A DNA stretch of 64,000 nt, from assembly GCF_000355765.4 (NCBI RefSeq), contig NZ_CP021106.3, positions 1,211,137-1,275,136 on the forward strand. The letters run 5' to 3'. This document shows positions 58,249-64,000 of the stretch, piece by piece. Made by a program: the position numbers and the translations under genes. This DNA comes from Nitrosospira lacus (GTDB taxonomy: Bacteria > Pseudomonadota > Gammaproteobacteria > Burkholderiales > Nitrosomonadaceae). Each line of letters starts with the position of its first letter. Position 1 is the first letter of the stretch. Under the pieces are notes generated by a model. The model was not told the DNA's origin. It made no database searches and saw nothing but the letters and a program-made list of their open reading frames with translations.

Positions 58249-61200
58249 TTAAGATGATTCTTTTTCCGAGAAGGGGGCGTCAGTCGCACTTTGCCGAGTT
58301 TCAGCCGCCGAATGCTTACCTCGTCGCGCTATTTTTCCAATCATTACAAAAAAAAGCGGCACAAAGAATATGGCCAGAAATGTGGCGGTCAGCATGCCAC
58401 CAAACACGCCTGTTCCAATGGAATTCCGGCTGGCCGCACCAGCCCCCGAAGCCACCACAAGGGGGAATACCCCTAGAATAAAGGCTAGGGAAGTCATAAC
58501 AATAGGCCGAAAACGAAGATGCGCTGCTTCGAGCGCGGCGTCAGCCAGCGGCACACCCGTCGCGTATCGCTGATTGGCAAACTCGACGATCAGGATCGCG
58601 TTTTTTGCAGCCAGCCCGATCAGTGTTACTAATCCGATCTGGAAATAAATGTCATTGGTCAGCCCCCGCGTCCATATGGCCAGCAATGCGCCCAAGACTC
58701 CAAAAGGTATTGCGAGAATGACTGCCAGTGGAATCGACCAGCTTTCGTACAGAGCGGCCAGGACGAGAAAGACCATGAGCAGGGCGAAGGCAAATACCAC
58801 GATGGATTGTCCCCCGGCTTTATGCTCCTGGAACGAGATTCCGCTCCATTCGATCGCGTAACCCCTGGGAATCAGGATTTCGTTGGCTACCTGTTCCAAT
58901 GCTTCAAGCGCTTGTCCCGAGCTGTATCCGGGTGCGGCGCCTCCCAGCACGAGCGCGGTGTTGAATCCATTGAAATGCGTGACCGGGTCCGGACCGCTGG
59001 TGAACTCGGTGGTGACGACCGAGTCCAGCGGAATCATGGTGCGACCCTCGTTGTTCTGGGCGCGCACATAGACCTTGCTGATATCCTCCGGGCTGGACCG
59101 GTATTCAGGGAGCGCCTCCGTTTGCACGCGATAGATGCGGCCGAATTTTACGAAATCATTGATATACAGATTCCCAAAATAAGCCTGCATGGTATCGAAC
59201 ACCTCGGAAATGGGCACGCCCAGCGCTTTGGCCCGTTCCCGGTCCACCTGCGCATAGAGCCGGGGTGCGCTCACACGAAAATTTGTGCTGGCAGCCGCAA
59301 TTGCAGGGTGTTCCACAGCCTTGGCCACAAATTCCTGAGCGACGGCGGCGAACTCGGAAAAATCACCCCCGCTGGGGTCTTGCAATTGGAGGGAAAAACC
59401 TCCCGTGGAACCCAGGCCCCTGATGGAAGGGGCATTAAAGGCCAGGATCAGGGCCTCGGGGATTTTGGCAAATTCCTGAAAAGCCGCGGCAATAAGACCG
59501 GGAACTTGTTCGTCGGCATTCTTGCGTGTATCCCAATGATGCAGCGGGACGAACATTGTCGCCTGATTTGTTCCGCGCGTCCCGAAAACAAAATTCTGGC
59601 CGGCCAGAGTGTCTGTCGAGTGAATGGCCGGAATCGACTTAAAGTAACTTTCGATTCTACTCAGTACCTCTATCGTCCGTGTCTTGGAAGCTCCATCCGG
59701 TAGTTGAACGATGGTAATAAAGTAGCCCTGATCCTCTTCCGGAAGGAAACTGCCCGGGATAGTTTTGAACAGGCCAAGGATGATCGCTATCAGCGCTCCG
59801 AAGATAACCAGAGCCATCATCGATCGTTTCAGGATGATTCCGACAGCTCCAACGTAGCGGGTCTGTATCCAGCCAAACGAGCGGTTGAACATTTTCCATA
59901 TTCCCCTGGGCTGGCCGTGACCTGGCTTGAGAACAAGGGCGCACAGGGCAGGGCTCAGCGTGAGTGCCACGAACCCTGAAATGGCCACTGACAGGGCAAT
60001 GGTAATTGCAAATTGTTTGTACAGCTCACCGGTAATTCCTCCCAGAAAGGCAACCGGCACAAACACGGCAGCCAGCACCAGGACGATTGCAATGACTGGC
60101 CCGGTCACTTCATCCATGGCTTTTTTAGCCGCGTCCCTGGGCGACAGGCCGCCCTGGGTCATGTGCCGCTCAACGTTCTCCACCACCACGATCGCATCAT
60201 CCACCACGATGCCGATGGCCAGGACCATGCCGAACAAGGTCAAGGTATTAATCGAAAAACCCAGTGCTGCCATGCCAGCAAGGGTTCCAATAAGCGAAAT
60301 CGGAACGGCGATGGCTGGAATGAGCGTCGCACGCCAGCTCTGCAAAAAAACAAAAACGACCAGGATGACCAGAAGTGTCGCTTCAGCGAGCGTCTTCAGG
60401 ACTTCCTTGATGGAGACATCAATGAAGGTGGTGGTGTCATAGGGAATATCGTAGGACACGCCTGCCGGAAAACTCTTGGCGAGCTTATCCATTTCCGCAC
60501 GGACCCGCCGGACGGTATCAAGCGCATTGGCTCCCGGCGCAAGAAAGGTCAAAAGAAACGTGTTGGGTTTTCCATTCCATCGACCTTCAAGATCGTACGA
60601 TTGGGCGCCCAGTTCCACTCGCGCGATGTCCCGCATCCGTACCATGGAGCCATCCGGATAGGCCCGCACTATCATGTCCTCGAATTCCTTCACCTCGCTC
60701 ATTCGGCCCCGCGTAATGACCGGGATAGTGAGTTCGGTGCCCTGGGAGGTGGGCTCGCGCCCAACTCTTCCAGCTGGGAAATCCCGATTCTGCTCTCGAA
60801 CCACAGCCGCGATCTCGGTTGGCGTGAGGTCGAGCTGAGCCATCCGGACGGGATCAAGAATCAACCGCATGGAATAGTTCTGACCGCCAAAAATAGTGGC
60901 GTCTCCGACACCCGGCAGCCGCTTGACGTTATCGAGAATTCGAAGCAGGGCATAGTTCGAGAGAAAAACGGTGTCATGGCGGGGATCGGTGGAGCTCAGC
61001 GCGATGACCGCCAGCAGATCCGGAGACGTCTTTTTAACAGTTACGCCCTGGCGGACGACCTCGTCAGGCAACTGCGGTTCGGCAAGGCGCTGCCGATTCT
61101 GTGTCTGAACCTGGGCGATATCCACGTCTGTTCCGATTTCGAATGTGAGCCTCATCGTCATATGCCCATCATTCGTACTTGTGGAGTCGTAGTACAGAAG

Positions 61201-61425
61201 ATTATCGATGCCGGGGAGCTGTACCTCGATCGGGCGCGCCACAGCCTCTGCCACGACTTCCGCGCTGGCGCCCGGATAATCGGCGTCAATCTGCACCATG
61301 GGGGGTGTAATTTGCGGAAACTGCGCGATGGGCAGCGTCTTTAACGCGACCAGACCGACCACCACAATAACGATGGACAGGACCGATGAGAAAATGGGAC
61401 GATCAATAAAAAAATGAGAGTTCAT
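58249..61425 (-). CDS. RND multidrug efflux pump, HAE1 family (AcrB/MexB-like)
   Basis: Proton-driven inner-membrane pump. 1058 residues, twelve membrane helices in two halves with large periplasmic loops (about residues 30-340 and 560-870). TM4 carries the proton-relay Asp pair (GMVLAIGIVVDDAIVVVENVE). The starting motif FFIDRPIFSSVLSIVIV is typical. It overlaps the adaptor gene by 4 nt (ATGA). Confidence 0.97.
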   Translation of the reverse strand: MNSHFFIDRPIFSSVLSIVIVVVGLVALKTLPIAQFPQITPPMVQIDADYPGASAEVVAEAVARPIEVQLPGIDNLLYYDSTSTNDGHMTMRLTFEIGTDVDIAQVQTQNRQRLAEPQLPDEVVRQGVTVKKTSPDLLAVIALSSTDPRHDTVFLSNYALLRILDNVKRLPGVGDATIFGGQNYSMRLILDPVRMAQLDLTPTEIAAVVREQNRDFPAGRVGREPTSQGTELTIPVITRGRMSEVKEFEDMIVRAYPDGSMVRMRDIARVELGAQSYDLEGRWNGKPNTFLLTFLAPGANALDTVRRVRAEMDKLAKSFPAGVSYDIPYDTTTFIDVSIKEVLKTLAEATLLVILVVFVFLQSWRATLIPAIAVPISLIGTLAGMAALGFSINTLTLFGMVLAIGIVVDDAIVVVENVERHMTQGGLSPRDAAKKAMDEVTGPVIAIVLVLAAVFVPVAFLGGITGELYKQFAITIALSVAISGFVALTLSPALCALVLKPGHGQPRGIWKMFNRSFGWIQTRYVGAVGIILKRSMMALVIFGALIAIILGLFKTIPGSFLPEEDQGYFITIVQLPDGASKTRTIEVLSRIESYFKSIPAIHSTDTLAGQNFVFGTRGTNQATMFVPLHHWDTRKNADEQVPGLIAAAFQEFAKIPEALILAFNAPSIRGLGSTGGFSLQLQDPSGGDFSEFAAVAQEFVAKAVEHPAIAAASTNFRVSAPRLYAQVDRERAKALGVPISEVFDTMQAYFGNLYINDFVKFGRIYRVQTEALPEYRSSPEDISKVYVRAQNNEGRTMIPLDSVVTTEFTSGPDPVTHFNGFNTALVLGGAAPGYSSGQALEALEQVANEILIPRGYAIEWSGISFQEHKAGGQSIVVFAFALLMVFLVLAALYESWSIPLAVILAIPFGVLGALLAIWTRGLTNDIYFQIGLVTLIGLAAKNAILIVEFANQRYATGVPLADAALEAAHLRFRPIVMTSLAFILGVFPLVVASGAGAASRNSIGTGVFGGMLTATFLAIFFVPLFFVMIGKIARRGKHSAAETRQSATDAPFSEKESS

Positions 61426-62660
61426 GGCATCTTTTGCGCGTCTTGTTCCTCCGGACGCTCACTCGACGAGGCCTTCTTATTCCGGTATGGAATGGTGCTT
61501 ACTTGAATGCCTGGCCGCACGCGATGAAAACCTTCCACAACCACCCGTTCTCCGGTATGGAGACCATCTTCGATCAACCACTCGTTCCCACGCCACATGC
61601 TGGCATGAATCGGGCGAAGTTCCGCTTTGTCTTCCGCATCGATTACATAAACAAACGATCCCTTGGGTCCCTGCTGAACGGCCCGCTGCGGGATGAGCAT
61701 GGCATCGGTCCGTATATAGCCCTTGATACGAATCTTGACGAACTGCCCAGGATAAAAGTACGACTGCCCGGGAGAATATCCCCCTTCCGGATTGGAAAAC
61801 ATAAATCGCGCCTGCAGCATTCCTGTCTCGGAGCGTAAGGTAACATCGGCAAAATCCAGTATCCCTTCTTCTGGATATACACTTCCGTCAGAAAAGGTCA
61901 TCACACCACGTAATTGAAAAATATCCGGCCGCTCGACTTTATGTTCCGCAAGTTCGCGGCGTCGCCGGAGGAGATAGCTTTCCGGAACGCTCACATTGAC
62001 ATACATGGGATCCAGTTGATCGATGGTGGTCAAAAGGTTGGTCTGGGCAGAGACCAACCGCCCTTCGTAGAAATGGCTGCGTCCGATGCGGCCGTTTACG
62101 GGTGCGGTAATGAGCGTGTTATCGAGATCGAATTTCGCCTTGACCAGATCGCTTTGCGCGGCCTCCAGCGCGGCCCTGGTTCCCAGTACTGCCGCTACGG
62201 CATCATCGACATTTTTTCGGCTTACGGCCTGTTCCTCAAGAAGCGGTTTTACGCGAGCCAGGTCCTGCTCAGCCTGGACAAGCTCAGCCTGAGCCTGGGC
62301 CACTCTGGCTTTGCCGCTGAGATAGATGGCTCTGAAGGGCACAGGATCGATGAGATACAACCGATCATCCTTTTTGACGTTCCGGCCTTCGGTAAAAAAG
62401 ACTTTCTTGATAATCCCGGTTACCTGCGATCGAATCTCCACGGGACGAAAGGCTTCTGTCTGCCCGATAAACTCCGGTTCATCCGGGACCGTTTGAGTGG
62501 CTACAGTAATGACTTCCACCTGAGGGATGGGCGGAGGGGGAGCGGGCGCTTTCTCCGAACAGCCGGCAAGGAGCGTCAGGAGCAGCCCGGTACTCATGCG
62601 AATAATGGCAGCCCCGTCTTTGGGGGCCAGCATCATCGGCCATTGTATTGTCAAGTTCAT
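61422..62660 (-). CDS. RND periplasmic adaptor lipoprotein (MFP family)
   Basis: Bridges pump and outer-membrane channel. ATG 62660 (MNLTIQWPMMLAPK) leads to a lipobox-like LLTLLAGC, then proline-rich linker APAPPPPIPQVEVITV. Lipoyl-like, coiled-coil (about residues 95-175) and beta-barrel domains follow, with IRSQVTGIIKKVFFTEGRNVKKDDRLY. 412 aa, normal. It overlaps the pump gene by 4 nt. Confidence 0.95.
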   Translation of the reverse strand: MNLTIQWPMMLAPKDGAAIIRMSTGLLLTLLAGCSEKAPAPPPPIPQVEVITVATQTVPDEPEFIGQTEAFRPVEIRSQVTGIIKKVFFTEGRNVKKDDRLYLIDPVPFRAIYLSGKARVAQAQAELVQAEQDLARVKPLLEEQAVSRKNVDDAVAAVLGTRAALEAAQSDLVKAKFDLDNTLITAPVNGRIGRSHFYEGRLVSAQTNLLTTIDQLDPMYVNVSVPESYLLRRRRELAEHKVERPDIFQLRGVMTFSDGSVYPEEGILDFADVTLRSETGMLQARFMFSNPEGGYSPGQSYFYPGQFVKIRIKGYIRTDAMLIPQRAVQQGPKGSFVYVIDAEDKAELRPIHASMWRGNEWLIEDGLHTGERVVVEGFHRVRPGIQVSTIPYRNKKASSSERPEEQDAQKMP

Positions 62661-62804
62661 ATGCGTGGCTCTTCCTGACAAAAGGATGAAATATCTGAAG
62701 AGTTATGGCGTTCAGGTATTGAAAACTCCCGTTTCCGGAAAATCAGATCCCGGTAGAAATCCAAAGAAACCCTCGGTTCGCGTATGTCAATGACGCGGCA
62801 TCGA

Positions 62805-64000
62805 TCATCCCGGCATCCATCCTCCACCCAGGGCCTTATAGAGTTGAACGACAGACACCAGATGGAAGCGGCGTGTCGCCGTGAGGGCAAATTCTGCATC
62901 GAACAGATTGCGCTTGGCAAGGAGCACATCCACATAGCTCGTAATGCCCCCCTTGTAGCGAAGGTCGGCCACATGCAAAGCGGAGCGCAATGCTTCGACC
63001 TGCTCCTGCTGCGCCTTGCGCTGGTCATTGACGGTACGAATAGCCACCAGGGCGTCTTCCACCTCCTTGAACGCCACCAGGATGGTTTGCTCATATTCTG
63101 CCAACACTTGCCTTGCCTGGGCCTCTGCGGCCCGCTGGTCGAAACCCAGGCTTTGCGCATTAAGCAAGGGGCCGGCCAGTCCGAGCCCACCCACTCCGAA
63201 CTCGCTTCCCGAGAGCAGCAGACGGGACAAAGCCGGACTGGCCACCCCCAGAAAGCCCGTGATGGTGAGCTTGGGAAATCGCGCCGCCTTGGCCATCCCG
63301 ATTCTGGCGGTGGCCGCCGCCAGGGTTTGCTCCGCCTGTAAAATATCGGGACGCCGCTGCAGCAGCTCGGAAGGCAGGCCGGCGGGCACTTCCGGCGGCA
63401 TCAATTGTTCCGTCAGCGAGTGGCCCCGCACAATCGGCACCGGGTTTTTTCCCAGCAGTACACTCAGTTCATTTTCCTTCTGAACCATCTGGCGTTCAAG
63501 TTCTGCTACTCGGGTGGCGGCATTGGCCCGCTCCGCCTCGAACTGATCCAGATCGAGGCGGGAAATCAACCCGCCTCGCAATTGGGCCCGGGAAATGGCA
63601 ACGGATTCTTCCCACGACGCCAGGGCGCGCCGGGCAATATCCAATTGCATATCAAATTGCAGCAGATCGAAATAGGACTGCGCCACCGAACTTACTAACG
63701 TTAGCACTATCGCCCGGCGATTTTCCTCGCGTGCCATCAGATCGGCGCGGGCAGCTTCATTGGAACGGCGCAGCCTGCCCCAGATATCCAGCTCCCAGTT
63801 CAAGGTTGTCTGTCCGAAATAACTGTAGGGCGTGGGAAAGCCGGGACGAAGGAAGCCGCCGAGGGTACCCATCGCCGGAGCATTGGCGTTTATGTCCATT
63901 TTGGGAAGGAAGTCCATGCGCGCTATGCTTAGGCGTGCCTGGAGTTCTTCGATACTTGCCACCGCCTGCTTGAGATCCTTATTCTCCAGCAAGGCCTGGT
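62805..64000 (-). CDS. RND efflux outer-membrane lipoprotein, NodT family (upstream copy, partial)
   Basis: The open frame runs to the window edge; by comparison with the downstream copy about 70 N-terminal residues lie beyond it. The visible part is nearly collinear with the other copy, differing mainly near the N-terminus and at scattered sites. It is placed first in the operon, 144 nt before the adaptor gene, so one copy precedes and one follows the pump. Both look intact. Confidence 0.93.
   Translation of the reverse strand, partial: QALLENKDLKQAVASIEELQARLSIARMDFLPKMDINANAPAMGTLGGFLRPGFPTPYSYFGQTTLNWELDIWGRLRRSNEAARADLMAREENRRAIVLTLVSSVAQSYFDLLQFDMQLDIARRALASWEESVAISRAQLRGGLISRLDLDQFEAERANAATRVAELERQMVQKENELSVLLGKNPVPIVRGHSLTEQLMPPEVPAGLPSELLQRRPDILQAEQTLAAATARIGMAKAARFPKLTITGFLGVASPALSRLLLSGSEFGVGGLGLAGPLLNAQSLGFDQRAAEAQARQVLAEYEQTILVAFKEVEDALVAIRTVNDQRKAQQEQVEALRSALHVADLRYKGGITSYVDVLLAKRNLFDAEFALTATRRFHLVSVVQLYKALGGGWMPG

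Noticed and set aside
60013-61344. Long plus-strand open frame (443 residues) opposite the RND pump
   Set aside because: Antisense shadow in a GC-rich coding region without family features.

Overview
The window is a contiguous piece of chromosome from a chemolithoautotrophic betaproteobacterium, most likely an ammonia oxidiser of the Nitrosomonadaceae (Nitrosospira-like). This is an inference. It rests on a form IA (green-like) RuBisCO operon with the order cbbL-cbbS-cbbQ-cbbO-cbbN diverging from cbbR, a PEP-CTERM surface protein, the betaproteobacterial order rpsB-tsf-pyrH-frr-uppS-cdsA-dxr-rseP-bamA-skp-fabZ-rnhB, and moderate GC. No ammonia oxidation gene, rRNA, tRNA, CRISPR array, transposase or integrase was recognised.

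Layout. 0.1-3.3 kb: a PEP-CTERM protein gene broken by an out-of-frame 52-bp tandem duplication, then mltD and queF on the minus strand. 3.4-13.1 kb: a tight plus-strand run smc-zipA-ligA-galU-hpt, then a nucleoside phosphorylase overlapping def; aroK converges on it. 13.9-15.6 kb: a minus-strand stress or envelope cassette with a YqjD/ElaB-like protein, a YqjE-like protein, a small YqjK-like protein, an unannotated 25-residue membrane peptide and a decayed EF-hand gene. 15.85-27.9 kb: the translation, isoprenoid, phospholipid and outer-membrane cluster. It has structured RNA candidates before rpsB and between rpsB and tsf, and it lacks the lpxD, lpxA and lpxB genes usually interleaved with skp, fabZ and rnhB. 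28.1-35.9 kb: slyD, then mutS, a GH63-like glucosidase and suhB on the minus strand, then trmJ. 36-37.8 kb: iscR with a double IscR-type operator, followed by a cysteine desulfurase but no iscU.

38-43 kb is an accessory stretch: small basic and membrane proteins, a KGG stress protein, a Crp/Fnr regulator that has lost its DNA-binding end, a large di-haem cytochrome c peroxidase-like protein, and psd. 43-49 kb holds a 1362-residue CheB-CheR-PAS-histidine kinase-receiver protein converging (3-nt gap) on an Atm1/HMT-type ABC exporter. 49.4-56.6 kb is an orphan gene and the Calvin-cycle locus. 56.7-64 kb is an RND multidrug efflux operon in which the adaptor and pump genes are flanked by two closely similar copies of the outer-membrane factor gene; the distal copy runs off the window.

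How it works together: the cbb locus fixes CO2, with CbbQ and CbbO as RuBisCO activase partners. The rpsB-to-rnhB cluster supplies translation factors, undecaprenyl and CDP-diacylglycerol precursors and outer-membrane assembly. Several decayed reading frames (PEP-CTERM, EF-hand, Crp/Fnr) are the most unusual features, with the structured RNA candidates and the duplicated efflux gene. No wholly new multi-gene system was found.
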